DNA of 64,000 nucleotides from Streptococcus ferus DSM 20646 (GCF_000372425.1 NZ_AQVD01000001.1:310001-374000), one strand, 5' to 3'. Positions 47,004 through 56,423 are shown, counted from the stretch's first letter. Numbers and translations: made by a program. The notes: generated by a model from the sequence alone, not told the origin.

Positions 47004-49451
47004 ATGAGCAATATTCAAAACATGTCCCTTGAGGACATCATGGGAGAGCGTTTTGGTCGCTACTCCAAATACATCATTCAGGAGCGGGCGCTTCCTGATA
47101 TTCGAGATGGGCTTAAACCTGTTCAGCGTCGGATTCTGTATTCCATGAATAAGGACGGCAACACTTTTGACAAGGGTTACCGTAAGTCCGCCAAGTCAGT
47201 CGGTAACATCATGGGGAATTTCCATCCGCACGGAGACTCCTCTATTTATGATGCCATGGTGCGCATGAGTCAGGATTGGAAAAACCGTGAGATTTTAGTT
47301 GAAATGCATGGGAACAATGGTTCCATGGACGGTGATCCGCCGGCTGCTATGCGTTATACAGAAGCTCGTCTGTCAGAAATTGCCGGCTTTTTGCTGCATG
47401 ACATAGACAAAAAGACAGTGCCTTTTGCTTGGAACTTTGATGATACCGAAAAAGAGCCAACGGTTTTACCAGCAGCCTTTCCAAATCTTCTGGTCAATGG
47501 CGCAACAGGGATTTCGGCGGGTTACGCGACCGATATTCCGCCCCATAATTTAGCTGAGGTCATTGATGCGACAGTTTATATGATTGACCACCCGTCAGCC
47601 AAGCTTGACAAACTGATGGCATTTTTGCCGGGGCCTGATTTTCCTACGGGGGCTATCGTTCAAGGCAAAGATGAAATCAAAAAAGCTTATGAAACTGGTA
47701 AAGGACGTGTCATTGTCCGAAGCAGGACAGCTGTTGAAAACCTTAAAGGCGGCAAGCAGCAAATCGTTGTGACTGAAATTCCTTACGAAGTCAACAAGGC
47801 CAATCTGGTTAAACGGATTGATGATGTTCGTATCAACAATAAGGTGCCCGGTATTGCAGAAGTTCGCGACGAGTCGGACCGTTCTGGGCTTCGCATTGCT
47901 ATTGAACTGAAAAAAGATGCGGACAGCCAGACTATTCTGAACTATCTGTTGAAATACACTGATCTTCAGGTCAACTATAATTTTAATATGGTGGCTATTG
48001 ATCACTATACCCCTCGTCAGGTCGGTCTTCAGACCATTCTGAAATCTTATATTGCCCATCGTCGAGAAGTCATTATAGCACGGTCTAAGTTTGACAAGGA
48101 AAAAGCGGAAAAACGTCTTCATATTGTGGAAGGACTGATCCGTGTCCTATCTATTTTAGATGAGGTCATTGCCCTTATCCGTGCCTCTGATAATAAGGCT
48201 GATGCCAAGGAAAATCTTAAGGTTAGCTATGATTTTACCGAGGAGCAGGCAGAAGCTATCGTGACCTTGCAGCTGTATCGATTGACCAATACAGATATTG
48301 TCACTCTGGAAGAAGAAGACGCAGCCCTGCGTGACCAAATTATGACACTCAAGGCTATCATCGGTGATGAGCGTACCATGTATAATGTCATGAAGCGCGA
48401 GCTGCGGGAGGTTAAGAAGAAGTTTGCCAATCCACGGCTTTCTGAATTGCAGGACCAAGCCCAAACCATTGAAATTGATACGGCCAGTCTGATTGTTGAA
48501 GAAGAAACCTATGTAACAGTGACTCGTTCGGGCTATATTAAACGAACAAGTCCTCGTTCTTTTTCTGCTTCGACAGTTGACGAACTGGGCAAACGTGAGG
48601 AAGATGAACTGGTCTTTATGGCCAATGCCAAAACCACGCAGTCGCTGTTAATCTTTACCAGCCTTGGAAATGTTATTTACAGACCGGTCCATGAATTGGC
48701 CGATATTCGCTGGAAGGATTTGGGAGAACACCTTAGTCAAAGTCTGACTAATTTTGCCAGAGAAGAGGCGATACTTTTCGCTGAATTAGTCGACGATTTT
48801 GAAACAGGGACCTATTTTGCAGCTACCAAAGAGGGGCAAATCAAGCGTTTTGAGCGTAAAGAGTTTGCTCCTTGGCGGACCTACAAAACTAAGTCTTTAA
48901 AATATGCGAAGTTAAAAGGCTCAGAAGATGGTGTCGTTGCCATTTCACCAATTAAACTTGATGATGTCATGCTGATTACCGCTAAGGGCTACGGTCTGCG
49001 CTTTAATATTGAAGAAGTACCAATTGTAGGAGCGAAAGCAGCTGGCGTTAAGTCAATCAATCTCAAAGAAGGAGACTATTTGGTTAGTGCCTTTATCGCT
49101 AATACTGATTCTGTCTATCTGTTAACGCAGAGAGGCAGCCTAAAACGAATGGCGACAGACGTGATTCCTGTAAGCAGTCGGGCCAAACGTGGTCTGCAGG
49201 TGCTTAGGGAGTTAAAAACGAAACCGCATCGCATTTTTGCGGCGGGGCCAGTTTACTCTGAGCAGGAAGAGCTAGACCTCTTCACTACTGAGGCTGCACA
49301 GGAGCAGGAGATTCTTGAAGTTGTTTCTAATAAATTGGAAACATACGACATTAACTTGGCAGATCTTCCACTATCCGAAAGAACAAGTAACGGTTCCTTT
49401 ATTTCAGAGACGATTTCAGATCAGGGTGTCCTTTCTGCCAGAATCAAATAA
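47004..49451 (+). CDS. parC: DNA topoisomerase IV subunit A
   Basis: 815 aa. Family opening MSNIQNMSLEDIMGERFGRY, the quinolone-resistance region HPHGDSSIYDAMVRMSQDWK (Ser and Asp/Glu positions as in sensitive strains), active-site Tyr in AAMRYTEARLS, and C-terminal beta-pinwheel repeats. With ParE it unlinks daughter chromosomes. ATG 47004 is set by homology; no ribosome binding site is visible, and the open frame upstream to 46929 lacks conserved sequence. Confidence 0.97.
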   Translation: MSNIQNMSLEDIMGERFGRYSKYIIQERALPDIRDGLKPVQRRILYSMNKDGNTFDKGYRKSAKSVGNIMGNFHPHGDSSIYDAMVRMSQDWKNREILVEMHGNNGSMDGDPPAAMRYTEARLSEIAGFLLHDIDKKTVPFAWNFDDTEKEPTVLPAAFPNLLVNGATGISAGYATDIPPHNLAEVIDATVYMIDHPSAKLDKLMAFLPGPDFPTGAIVQGKDEIKKAYETGKGRVIVRSRTAVENLKGGKQQIVVTEIPYEVNKANLVKRIDDVRINNKVPGIAEVRDESDRSGLRIAIELKKDADSQTILNYLLKYTDLQVNYNFNMVAIDHYTPRQVGLQTILKSYIAHRREVIIARSKFDKEKAEKRLHIVEGLIRVLSILDEVIALIRASDNKADAKENLKVSYDFTEEQAEAIVTLQLYRLTNTDIVTLEEEDAALRDQIMTLKAIIGDERTMYNVMKRELREVKKKFANPRLSELQDQAQTIEIDTASLIVEEETYVTVTRSGYIKRTSPRSFSASTVDELGKREEDELVFMANAKTTQSLLIFTSLGNVIYRPVHELADIRWKDLGEHLSQSLTNFAREEAILFAELVDDFETGTYFAATKEGQIKRFERKEFAPWRTYKTKSLKYAKLKGSEDGVVAISPIKLDDVMLITAKGYGLRFNIEEVPIVGAKAAGVKSINLKEGDYLVSAFIANTDSVYLLTQRGSLKRMATDVIPVSSRAKRGLQVLRELKTKPHRIFAAGPVYSEQEELDLFTTEAAQEQEILEVVSNKLETYDINLADLPLSERTSNGSFISETISDQGVLSARIK

Positions 49452-49472
49452 AAGCAGGCGTTCCTGTTTTTA
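49449..49472 (+). terminator. Weak terminator after parC
   Basis: AAAAGCAGG-CGTT-CCTGTTTTT; short GC stem. Confidence 0.5.
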
Positions 49473-49498
49473 TTTTCAGAGGAATTTTCAGAATTTTA
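49471..49498 (+). promoter_or_regulatory. CodY boxes upstream of ilvE
   Basis: AATTTTCAGAATTTT (49484-49498) matches 13 of 15 positions of the CodY box; a second, weaker box (TATTTTCAGAGGAAT) overlaps it on the 5' side, the overlapping arrangement typical of CodY sites. Confidence 0.65.
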
Positions 49499-49509
49499 CA
49501 AAAAAACAC

Positions 49510-49537
49510 TTGAAAAAACAAGAAAAAAGCGTAAAAT
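49510..49537 (+). promoter_or_regulatory. ilvE promoter
   Basis: TTGAAA (49510-49515), 16 bases, TAAAAT (49532-49537), directly downstream of the CodY boxes. Confidence 0.65.
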
Positions 49538-49566
49538 ATAAACAAGATTAGAAAGAAGGATTGTAT

Positions 49567-50589
49567 ATGTCAGTTGAACTCGATTGGGAAAACTTAGGAT
49601 TTGAATACCGAAAATTACCATTTCGTTATATTGCATATTATAAAGATGGAAAGTGGGATAGCGGCCATCTAACCGAAGACGGCACCCTTCATATTTCTGA
49701 AAGCTCGCCAGCGCTTCATTATGGCCAGCAAGCATTTGAAGGATTGAAAGCCTATCGGACCAAAGATGGTAGTGTTCAGCTTTTCAGACCAGACCAGAAT
49801 GCCGAACGTCTCCAACGGACTGCTGATCGCCTGCTGATGCCTCAGGTTCCAACGGAGACTTTTGTGGAAGCTTGCAAAAGCGTTGTTAAGGCAAATGAAG
49901 CCTATGTTCCGCCTTATGGCAGCGGCGGCACTCTTTATCTTCGTCCCCTTCTTATTGGCGTCGGCGATATTATTGGTGTGAAACCAGCCGAAGAGTATAT
50001 TTTTACAGTGTTTGCCATGCCAGTAGGCAACTATTTCAAGGGAGGTCTTGCTCCGACAAACTTCGTTGTTTCCGAAGATTTTGACCGGGCAGCTCCTTAC
50101 GGTACAGGTGCAGCTAAAGTTGGCGGAAACTATGCGGCCAGTCTGCTACCGGGCGAAAAGGCGCATGGCGCAGGTTTTTCAGATGTTATCTATTTGGATC
50201 CGGCAACTCATACTAAGATTGAAGAAGTGGGTTCAGCAAACTTTTTTGGGATTACAAAAGACAATGAATTTGTGACGCCGCTTAGCCCGTCAATCCTTCC
50301 TTCAATTACCAAGTATTCTCTTTTGCAGCTAGCTGAGGAAAGGTTAGGCCTAAAACCTGTCGAGGGAGATGTTCCTATTGATGATCTGGATAGATTTATT
50401 GAAGCCGGAGCCTGCGGTACAGCAGCAGTCATCTCACCGATTGGCGGCATTTTCTATAAGGATAAACTCCATGTCTTTTACAGTGAAACAGAGGTTGGCC
50501 CTCTGACGAAGAGGCTGTATGATGAATTAGTCGGCATTCAGTTTGGTGATATTGAGGCCCCAGAAGGATGGATTGTGAAAGTTGACTAG
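49567..50589 (+). CDS. ilvE: Branched-chain amino acid aminotransferase
   Basis: 340 aa, PLP fold type IV. HYGQQAFEGLKAYR near the start, the PLP Lys in APYGTGAAKVGGNYAASL, and GTAAVISPIGGI. Interconverts Leu/Ile/Val and their keto acids. ATG 49567 with AAGAAGGA before it. CodY boxes upstream indicate repression when branched-chain amino acids are abundant. Confidence 0.97.
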   Translation: MSVELDWENLGFEYRKLPFRYIAYYKDGKWDSGHLTEDGTLHISESSPALHYGQQAFEGLKAYRTKDGSVQLFRPDQNAERLQRTADRLLMPQVPTETFVEACKSVVKANEAYVPPYGSGGTLYLRPLLIGVGDIIGVKPAEEYIFTVFAMPVGNYFKGGLAPTNFVVSEDFDRAAPYGTGAAKVGGNYAASLLPGEKAHGAGFSDVIYLDPATHTKIEEVGSANFFGITKDNEFVTPLSPSILPSITKYSLLQLAEERLGLKPVEGDVPIDDLDRFIEAGACGTAAVISPIGGIFYKDKLHVFYSETEVGPLTKRLYDELVGIQFGDIEAPEGWIVKVD

Positions 50590-50597
50590 AAAGTCTG

Positions 50598-50630
50598 GCT
50601 TGCTCTTGCAAGCTTTTCTTTTTTTTTGTA
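50598..50630 (+). terminator. ilvE terminator
   Basis: GCTTGC-TCTT-GCAAGC stem with a long T run. Confidence 0.85.
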
Positions 50631-50653
50631 AAATGCTATATTGAGGTGGAAAA

Positions 50654-50884
50654 ATGCGTAAAAAAGATAAAAAGATTGAGATACAGCTGAGTGATGCGGC
50701 TGTTCGGGTCAATGAAACGGAATTTGCAGGCTATCAGCTGATGATTGGCAAAAAAGCGGTAGGGCAGATTGCTGAAATAGACGAAAAATTTGCGGTTATT
50801 AAAAATGGCCATGTTCAAGATTTTCATAAAACACTTGAAAGAGCCGTTGAAAGTGTCATTGAAACCTATAATCTTAACAATTAA
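50654..50884 (+). CDS. DUF2969 family protein
   Basis: 76-aa soluble protein, highly charged: KKIEIQLSDAAV, ETEFAGYQLMIGKKAVGQI and VQDFHKTLERAVESVIETYN. The family is confined to lactic acid bacteria and has no known function; it commonly sits next to ilvE/rpsA in streptococci. GAGGTGG precedes the ATG. Confidence 0.8.
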   Translation: MRKKDKKIEIQLSDAAVRVNETEFAGYQLMIGKKAVGQIAEIDEKFAVIKNGHVQDFHKTLERAVESVIETYNLNN

Positions 50885-50899
50885 AATCTTGAAAAAGTC

Positions 50900-50928
50900 T
50901 TGATTTCAACAAGAATTTGTGTTACACT
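50900..50928 (+). promoter_or_regulatory. tRNA-Tyr promoter
   Basis: TTGATT (50900-50905), 17 bases, TACACT (50923-50928). Confidence 0.65.
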
Positions 50929-50942
50929 GGTTCTTGTTGTAT

Positions 50943-51023
50943 GGAAAGATAGCGAAGAGGCTAAACGCGGCGGACTGTAAATCCGCTCCTTCGGGTTCGG
51001 GGGTTCGAATCCCTCTCTTTCCA
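50943..51023 (+). tRNA. tRNA-Tyr (GTA)
   Basis: 81 nt with a long variable arm. GGAAAGA pairs with TCTTTCC, anticodon loop CTGTAAA gives GTA, T-loop GGTTCGAATCC. The CCA end is not encoded. Confidence 0.97.
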
Positions 51024-51071
51024 TGTCTAAGATACTAAGGGCGGCCAAACGCACCGTACAAATAGGAAGAT

Positions 51072-51112
51072 GGCAGCAAACCTAGATTTGCTAGGTAGCT
51101 TATCTTTTTTAC
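51072..51112 (+). terminator. Terminator between tRNA-Tyr and tRNA-Gln
   Basis: Long stem AAGAT...ACCTAG/CTAGGT...ATCTT followed by six Ts. Confidence 0.75.
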
Positions 51113-51164
51113 ACAGCGTTTAACCCGAGTTCATTTTAGGACTTTATCTTAGCAGAGTATATCT

Positions 51165-51236
51165 TGGGGTATAGCCAAGCGGTAAGGCAAGGGACTTTGA
51201 CTCCCTCATGCGTTGGTTCGAATCCAGCTACCCCAG
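51165..51236 (+). tRNA. tRNA-Gln (TTG)
   Basis: 72 nt. TGGGGTA/TACCCCA acceptor, anticodon loop CTTTGAC gives TTG, T-arm GTTGGTTCGAATCCAGC. Confidence 0.97.
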
Positions 51237-51365
51237 TCAGAGGTATTAGGTGAAGACCTAAGACCGTCAAAAAGACGTCTTCTTGTCCTTGCGGCTTACC
51301 TTGAGAAAATATATATTGTTGTCAAGAAATATAATGGTGTGTTTCTTGTTGGAGGATTTTTTAGA

Positions 51366-52565
51366 ATGAATGAATTTGAAGATTTGCTAAACAGTGTTAC
51401 CGAAGTGAACCCAGGTGATGTTGTCACTGCGGAAGTTTTAACTGTTGATGGAGATCAGGCAAACCTTGTTATTGACGGAACTGGTGTTGAAGCTGTTTTG
51501 ACACTTCGTGAACTGACTAACGATCGTGATGCTGACATCAATGAACTGGTTAAAGCTGGTGAAACACTTGAAGTGCTTGTTCTTCGTCAAGTCGTTGGTA
51601 AAGATACTGACACCGTAACTTACCTTGTTTCTAAAAAACGTTTGGAAGCTCGTAAGGCTTGGGATAAATTAGTTGGTCGTGAAGGTGAAGTTGTGACCGT
51701 TAAGGTAACACGTGCTGTTAAGGGTGGCCTTTCTGTTGAATTTGAAGGATTACGTGGTTTCATTCCAGCCTCAATGATTGACACCCGTTTTGTTCGTAAT
51801 ACTGAAAAGTTTGTTGGACAAGAGTTTGATGCTAAAATCAAAGAAGTAGATCCTGCTGAAAATCGTTTCATCCTATCACGCCGTGATGTTGTTGAAGAAA
51901 CAGCAGCAGAAGCCCGTAAGGAAGTTTTCTCTAAACTTGCTGTTGGCGAAGTTGTTACTGGTAAGGTTGCTCGCTTGACAAGTTTTGGTGCTTTCATTGA
52001 TCTTGGTGGTGTTGACGGACTTGTTCACGTTACTGAATTGTCTCATGAGCGTAATGTGTCACCGAAATCTGTTGTTACTGTCGGTGAAGATGTGGACGTT
52101 AAAGTTCTTGCTATTGATGAAGAAGCGGGACGCGTGTCACTCTCACTTAAGGCAACACAGCCTGGACCATGGGATGGTGTTGAGCAAAAACTTGCTGCTG
52201 GTGATGTGATTGAAGGCAAAGTAAAACGTTTGACTGATTTTGGAGCTTTTGTTGAAGTTCTGCCAGGAATTGACGGTTTGGTTCATATTTCACAAATCTC
52301 ACATAAACGTGTTGAAAATCCTAAAGATGTTTTGACGGTAGGTCAAGATGTAACCGTTAAAGTTCTTGAAGTAAATACAGCTGATGAACGTGTATCGCTT
52401 TCTATTAAAGCTTTAGAAGAGCGTCCAGCATCAGAAGATAATGATGGTGATAAACGTCAGTCACGTCCTCGCCGTCCAAAACGTCAAGAAAAACGTGATT
52501 TTGAATTGCCAGAAACGCAAACAGGCTTCTCAATGGCTGATTTGTTTGGTGATATTGAATTATAA
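51366..52565 (+). CDS. rpsA: 30S ribosomal protein S1 (four-domain form)
   Basis: 399 aa with four S1 domains (about residues 15-90, 105-170, 190-260, 275-345); the last two have [19 protein letters not shown] and [20 protein letters not shown]. An acidic and basic tail with [13 protein letters not shown] follows. It is shorter than the six-domain S1 of E. coli, as usual in Firmicutes. ATG 51366 follows TTGGAGG; the 129-base gap to tRNA-Gln contains a TATAAT at 51330-51335. Confidence 0.95.
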   Translation: MNEFEDLLNSVTEVNPGDVVTAEVLTVDGDQANLVIDGTGVEAVLTLRELTNDRDADINELVKAGETLEVLVLRQVVGKDTDTVTYLVSKKRLEARKAWDKLVGREGEVVTVKVTRAVKGGLSVEFEGLRGFIPASMIDTRFVRNTEKFVGQEFDAKIKEVDPAENRFILSRRDVVEETAAEARKEVFSKLAVGEVVTGKVARLTSFGAFIDLGGVDGLVHVTELSHERNVSPKSVVTVGEDVDVKVLAIDEEAGRVSLSLKATQPGPWDGVEQKLAAGDVIEGKVKRLTDFGAFVEVLPGIDGLVHISQISHKRVENPKDVLTVGQDVTVKVLEVNTADERVSLSIKALEERPASEDNDGDKRQSRPRRPKRQEKRDFELPETQTGFSMADLFGDIEL

Positions 52566-52570
52566 GATTA

Positions 52571-52596
52571 AAAACTTGGTTATCCAAGTTTTTTCT
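52571..52596 (+). terminator. rpsA terminator
   Basis: AAAACTTGG/CCAAGTTTT stem with T run. Confidence 0.9.
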
Positions 52597-52613
52597 TTTT
52601 GTCCTCTCATCTT

Positions 52614-52642
52614 TTGCTATTTGCGGCAAAATTTGATATACT
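52614..52642 (+). promoter_or_regulatory. tmRNA promoter
   Basis: TTGCTA (52614-52619), 17 bases, TATACT (52637-52642); start of transcription about ten bases before the mature 5' end. Confidence 0.7.
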
Positions 52643-52658
52643 AACATCATTGCTATAC

Positions 52659-53003
52659 GGGGTCGTTACGGATTCGACAGGCATTATGAGGCTTATTTTG
52701 CGACTCATCGGCAGATGTAAAAATGCCAGTTAAATATAACTGCAAAAAATAACACTTCTTACGCTGTAGCTGCCTAAAAACCAGCTCGCGTGACTTTTAC
52801 AAAAGTGCTTACCTTTTGTTAAAAGTCTTATTTCAGTAAGCTACGTTTAACGAGTGCCAAGATCGTTAAAAAGAGATTGATTGGATCGCTTTGGAAAGGC
52901 TTGAGCTATGTGTCTTTTCAGGGTTAAATCAAGACATAGCCTATGGTTGTAGACAAATAAGTTGGCAGGTGTTTGGACGTGGGTTCGACTCCCACCGGCT
53001 CCA
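52659..53003 (+). ncRNA. ssrA: Transfer-messenger RNA
   Basis: 345 nt. The 5' end GGGGTCGTTACGGATTCGAC pairs with CGGCTCC near the 3' end; T-arm GGACGTGGGTTCGACTCCCAC. The tag reading frame runs from GCA at 52742 to TAA at 52775-52777, giving AKNNTSYAVAA. It rescues stalled ribosomes with SmpB. Confidence 0.97.
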
Positions 53004-53049
53004 TGAACGCTTAATGCGTTTTTATTTTAGAAAAATAAGGATAGAGATC

Positions 53050-53652
53050 ATGAAAAAGATGTTTAAGGGCTTGGTTTTGCTTAGCATGCTATTAGCGATT
53101 TCGGCCTGCCAGAAAGAGTCGTCTTCTGCACCGAAAGAAAGTGAAGCTGCTACAAGCTTGAGAGAAACCAAAAATTTGGACTTCCGTCTGGCCTTCAATA
53201 AGATTAAGATTACCCAGAATCAAACGGATTTTTCGGGTGGAAGCAGTTTAGCAGAGTTAAAATCCTTGTTTGGAGAACCGCAAAAAACAGAACAAAAACC
53301 AGCAGGAGATGTGACGCTTGATGTCTACACCTGGACTAAGGATGACAGCACAGTGGTTGTTCAGCTCTTTAAGGATAGTGCTATCGCTCGCTCAATCTCT
53401 CAGTTTAGTTTTAATCGGGAAGCCAAGATTGGACTGAAAGACTTCAATCAATTAAAAGAAGGTATCTCTTATACCAAGGCAAAAGAGCTTCTTGGAGAAC
53501 CGGATTTACTCTCCCAAGCCATCTCTTCGGACCGATATGATACACAAGCCGTTTGGACCAGCGGTCTTAAAAGTCAAACTACCTCTCCAACAATAGAACT
53601 CAAATTCGAGAATGACAAACTCACAAGCAAACAGCAAAAGGGTCTCTCTTAA
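53050..53652 (+). CDS. DUF3862-type lipoprotein (BLIP/SmpA-like repeats)
   Basis: 200 aa. Signal peptide with lipobox ISAC near residue 20, then two repeats of the SmpA/BLIP-like pattern: LAELKSLFGEPQKTEQ and ISYTKAKELLGEPDLLSQ. Such folds bind partner proteins; no partner is evident. The frame is open back through the tmRNA gene, but AAGGATAGAG and the signal peptide set the start at 53050. Confidence 0.8.
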   Translation: MKKMFKGLVLLSMLLAISACQKESSSAPKESEAATSLRETKNLDFRLAFNKIKITQNQTDFSGGSSLAELKSLFGEPQKTEQKPAGDVTLDVYTWTKDDSTVVVQLFKDSAIARSISQFSFNREAKIGLKDFNQLKEGISYTKAKELLGEPDLLSQAISSDRYDTQAVWTSGLKSQTTSPTIELKFENDKLTSKQQKGLS

Positions 53653-53694
53653 TCAAGAAAACGCCCTCCATATTATGGAGGGCGTTTTCTTGAT
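53652..53694. terminator. Exceptionally long bidirectional terminator
   Basis: 21 bp of perfect complementarity (53652-53672 with 53674-53694) with A and T runs in the lower stem; separates the lipoprotein gene from tRNA-Arg on the other strand. Confidence 0.9.
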
Positions 53695-53699
53695 GATTT

Positions 53700-53771
53700 T
53701 CCACTCTGAGGGAATCGAACCCCCATCTCAAGAACCGGAATCTTACGTGATATCCATTACACTAAGAGTGG
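53700..53771 (-). tRNA. tRNA-Arg (CCG)
   Basis: 72 nt on the - strand. CCACTCT/AGAGTGG acceptor with discriminator A, anticodon loop TTCCGGT gives CCG, T-arm GGGGGTTCGATTCCC. Confidence 0.95.
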
Positions 53772-53889
53772 CAACTTCCTTATTTTATCAAACTTTAGGA
53801 AAAAAGACAATTCCTTTATTTAAATTGCTTTTCATTTGTTGAAAAGAGACAGAATTCACAGTTTAAGCTATTAAAAATGGGCTGGAATA

Positions 53890-53898
53890 TGTTATGAT
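53890..53898 (+). promoter_or_regulatory. Promoter of the TVP38 gene placed for a leaderless mRNA
   Basis: TGT TATGAT (53893-53898), six bases, ATG 53905; no ribosome binding site. Confidence 0.6.
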
Positions 53899-53904
53899 AA
53901 TGTT

Positions 53905-54519
53905 ATGAAGATGAAATTTAGTAAACGCTATTTATTGATTCAAAGAATTATTCAGATTCTTGGCGTTATAGCTCTGATTGCTTCTGGAATTATGGTTGTT
54001 TGGTTATATAAACTAGGCATTTTGAATGATAGCAATGTATTAAAGGATGTTGTCAAAAGGCATGACATACTCGGTCCTTTTATCTTTATCTTAGTTCAGA
54101 TTCTGCAGATTGTTTTCCCTGTTATTCCAGGGGGAGTCACCACCGTAGCAGGCTTCTTAATTTTTGGGCCCTGGTTAGGCTTTATCCTTAATTATGTTGG
54201 TATTTTGATTGGCAGTGGCGCTCTTTTTTTACTCGTCAAACGTTTTGGCAGAAAATTTGTCATGCTGTTTATGTCTGAGGAGACGTTTTATAAGTATGAG
54301 CGAAAATTGGAAAGTAAAGGCTATGAAAAATTCTTTATTTTCTGTATGGCTTCGCCCATATCTCCCGCTGATGTCATGGTTATGATTACCGGTTTGACCA
54401 ATATGAGTTTGAGGCGTTTTATGACGATTCTCGCGATTACGAAACCTATTTCGATTATTTCCTACAGTTATTTCTGGATTTATGGAAGCAGTTGGGTAAA
54501 AAGACTCTTGGGCAAATAA
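53905..54519 (+). CDS. TVP38/TMEM64 family membrane protein
   Basis: 204 aa with about five membrane segments and the VTT-domain core FPVIPGGVTTVAGFLIFGPW, then GSGALFLLVKRFGRKF. VTT/DedA-type proteins are linked to lipid scrambling or membrane homeostasis. ATG 53905 lies six bases after an extended -10. Confidence 0.85.
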   Translation: MKMKFSKRYLLIQRIIQILGVIALIASGIMVVWLYKLGILNDSNVLKDVVKRHDILGPFIFILVQILQIVFPVIPGGVTTVAGFLIFGPWLGFILNYVGILIGSGALFLLVKRFGRKFVMLFMSEETFYKYERKLESKGYEKFFIFCMASPISPADVMVMITGLTNMSLRRFMTILAITKPISIISYSYFWIYGSSWVKRLLGK

Positions 54520-54522
54520 AAA

Positions 54523-54546
54523 AAAGAAGGGGAACCTTCTTTTTTT
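54523..54546. terminator. Bidirectional terminator
   Basis: AAAGAAGG-GGAA-CCTTCTTT with A and T runs, between convergent genes. Confidence 0.85.
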
Positions 54547-55301
54547 TATTGCAGATTAATCTTGTACTTAATAATCGCATAGCTACCGAAGTAGAAGACG
54601 ACAAGTTGGACAGCTGACAGAATATTATTAAGAATAAGATGGAGGTGCCACTGATCCGAGATGAAGAGATTGAAGTAGCTCGAAAAGGTACCGATAAGAA
54701 TGGCCAAAATACAATAGGCTACAAATGAAAGTAAAATCCTATAATTATCAAAGAGCTGACCAATAGCAATGGCAAAGTAAATCATTAAGATTCTGGCAAT
54801 AAAGGAAACGACTGTCCAAGATAGTAGGAGAAGGGCAGAGTCAATAGGAGGGAAATAGAGCTTAGCGTTTTCCAAGAAGTACCGAATGCTCTCCTGATTG
54901 ATAGAAGGAAGGAGGATGAAGAAAATACTGAAGCAAATCGCCAGACCGCTCATGATTGACCAGATAATGGCTGCTGTTAATTTTGATAAGATAATCTGGT
55001 GGGTGGAGACTGGCAGCGTCAGGGTCAGATAACCTTCGCGGCTAAAGAGGTTTTTATAGAACTGTCTGATAATAATAATTAAGGTGGACAGAAGAATCCC
55101 TGCAAAAATGAACATGATACTCATAATGAGCAAAAATGCCCCGAGGGAGAAATAAACAGAATCATAGATTCTATTATTGAGAAGGCCGACACCCTTAATC
55201 CAAACACCAAGCATGATTGAGATAATCAAGGATAAGATGTAAAGAGCAAAATACCACTTGCCGACAAATTTAAATTCGTATTTTAATAACTTTCCAAACA
55301 T
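54546..55301 (-). CDS. ABC transporter permease
   Basis: 251 aa with six membrane helices, no EAA loop; ABC-2-like permease (FGKLLKYEFKFVGKWYF at the N-terminus, LTLPVSTHQIILSKL in the first loop). It works with the ATPase encoded ten bases upstream. YtrA-type operons of this layout export or sense cell-envelope-active compounds; the substrate is unknown. Confidence 0.8.
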   Translation of the reverse strand: MFGKLLKYEFKFVGKWYFALYILSLIISIMLGVWIKGVGLLNNRIYDSVYFSLGAFLLIMSIMFIFAGILLSTLIIIIRQFYKNLFSREGYLTLTLPVSTHQIILSKLTAAIIWSIMSGLAICFSIFFILLPSINQESIRYFLENAKLYFPPIDSALLLLSWTVVSFIARILMIYFAIAIGQLFDNYRILLSFVAYCILAILIGTFSSYFNLFISDQWHLHLILNNILSAVQLVVFYFGSYAIIKYKINLQ

Positions 55302-55310
55302 AATAATCTC

Positions 55311-56021
55311 CTAATAAGCTCTGAATTGTTCTCGGAACAGCTGATCGATGGATTGTCCATATTGCTGACGGAGGCTGTCAACGTCCTCATGGAGCACAAT
55401 TTGTCCCTGATTCAGAAAAATGACTTGGTCAAGAACAGGTTCGATATCTGAAATGAGGTGGGTGGAGATAAGGACAGAGGATTCAGGGGAGTAATTGCTG
55501 ATGATGGTATTTAGGATATAGTCTCTGGCTGCAGGATCCACACCTGCAATAGGCTCATCCAAAACGTAAAGTTTGGCCCTGCGGCTCATCACCAAAATAA
55601 GCTGTACTTTTTCTTTGTTTCCTTTTGATAGATTTTTTAGCTTGGTAGCCGGATCAATCATCAAGGCAGCCAGCAAGTCGTAGGCTCTCTGGATATCAAA
55701 ATCTGTGTAAAAATCTTGAAAGAGTGCGATGACGTCTTTTACTTTCATATAGTCATTCAAATAGGTTGTGTCAGGCAGATAAGAGACCAAAGCTTTTGTT
55801 TCCTGACCGGGTCTGAGACCGTCAATGACAATTTCACCAAAGCTGGGCTGCAGCAAATCGTTGATCAGTTTGATGAGCGTTGTTTTTCCGCTTCCGTTCG
55901 GTCCTAAAAGACCAATAATTTTCCCTTTAGGCAGTTTGAGGGAAATATCATTAAGCGCCAGCTTTTGCCCGTAGGCTTTACTGACGTGATGAAATTGTAA
56001 GAGGGGGCGTTCTGTATTCAT
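55311..56021 (-). CDS. ABC transporter ATP-binding protein
   Basis: 236 aa. Walker A GLLGPNGSGKTT (about residues 37-48), signature LSKGNKEKVQ (a variant of LSGGQ with Lys), Walker B KLYVLDEPIAGVD and His switch. A single-domain exporter-type ATPase. It begins right after the GntR regulator's stop, in the same operon. Confidence 0.92.
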   Translation of the reverse strand: MNTERPLLQFHHVSKAYGQKLALNDISLKLPKGKIIGLLGPNGSGKTTLIKLINDLLQPSFGEIVIDGLRPGQETKALVSYLPDTTYLNDYMKVKDVIALFQDFYTDFDIQRAYDLLAALMIDPATKLKNLSKGNKEKVQLILVMSRRAKLYVLDEPIAGVDPAARDYILNTIISNYSPESSVLISTHLISDIEPVLDQVIFLNQGQIVLHEDVDSLRQQYGQSIDQLFREQFRAY

Positions 56022-56022
56022 A

Positions 56023-56388
56023 TTAATCTCCTTTGAGGTGCTTTTCCAAGATTTCCGCTAAACTAACTTGATCAAAACCAAGTTTCATCATTTGGTATAC
56101 AAATTGTTCCATTTCAGCAAGTGCCAGTTCTTCTCTGGTTTTTTCGATTAGGTCACGGTTGTCTGTCACAAATCTACCGGCAGTGCGTTTTGAAAAGACC
56201 ATGCCTTCTTGTTCCAGCAGGATAAATGCCCTTTGCATCGTATTGGGATTGACACCAGCTTGCTGTGCGAAGTCGCGGACCGTAGGCAGCTGTTCACCAG
56301 GCTTTATTTCCTGACTGACAATTTGTGTTTTGATATGATTAGCTAATTGTAAATAAATGGGAGATTTTTCGTCAAATTTCCAAGCCAT
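56023..56388 (-). CDS. GntR family regulator, YtrA subfamily
   Basis: 121 aa: a GntR winged helix (SPIYLQLANHIKTQIVSQEI, PTVRDFAQQAGVNPNTMQRA) with only a short C-terminal tail, as in YtrA regulators of ABC transporter operons. It leads the operon and likely represses it until an envelope-active ligand is present. AAGGAG-like AAAGGAGC precedes the ATG. Confidence 0.9.
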   Translation of the reverse strand: MAWKFDEKSPIYLQLANHIKTQIVSQEIKPGEQLPTVRDFAQQAGVNPNTMQRAFILLEQEGMVFSKRTAGRFVTDNRDLIEKTREELALAEMEQFVYQMMKLGFDQVSLAEILEKHLKGD

Positions 56389-56423
56389 TTTTGCTCCTTT
56401 CTAAATCAAGATTGAGTAGCTTT

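Noticed and set aside
52891-53049. N-terminal extension of the lipoprotein through the tmRNA gene
   Set aside because: The open frame is accidental: it runs through the tmRNA, while the signal peptide and a ribosome binding site mark the start at 53050.
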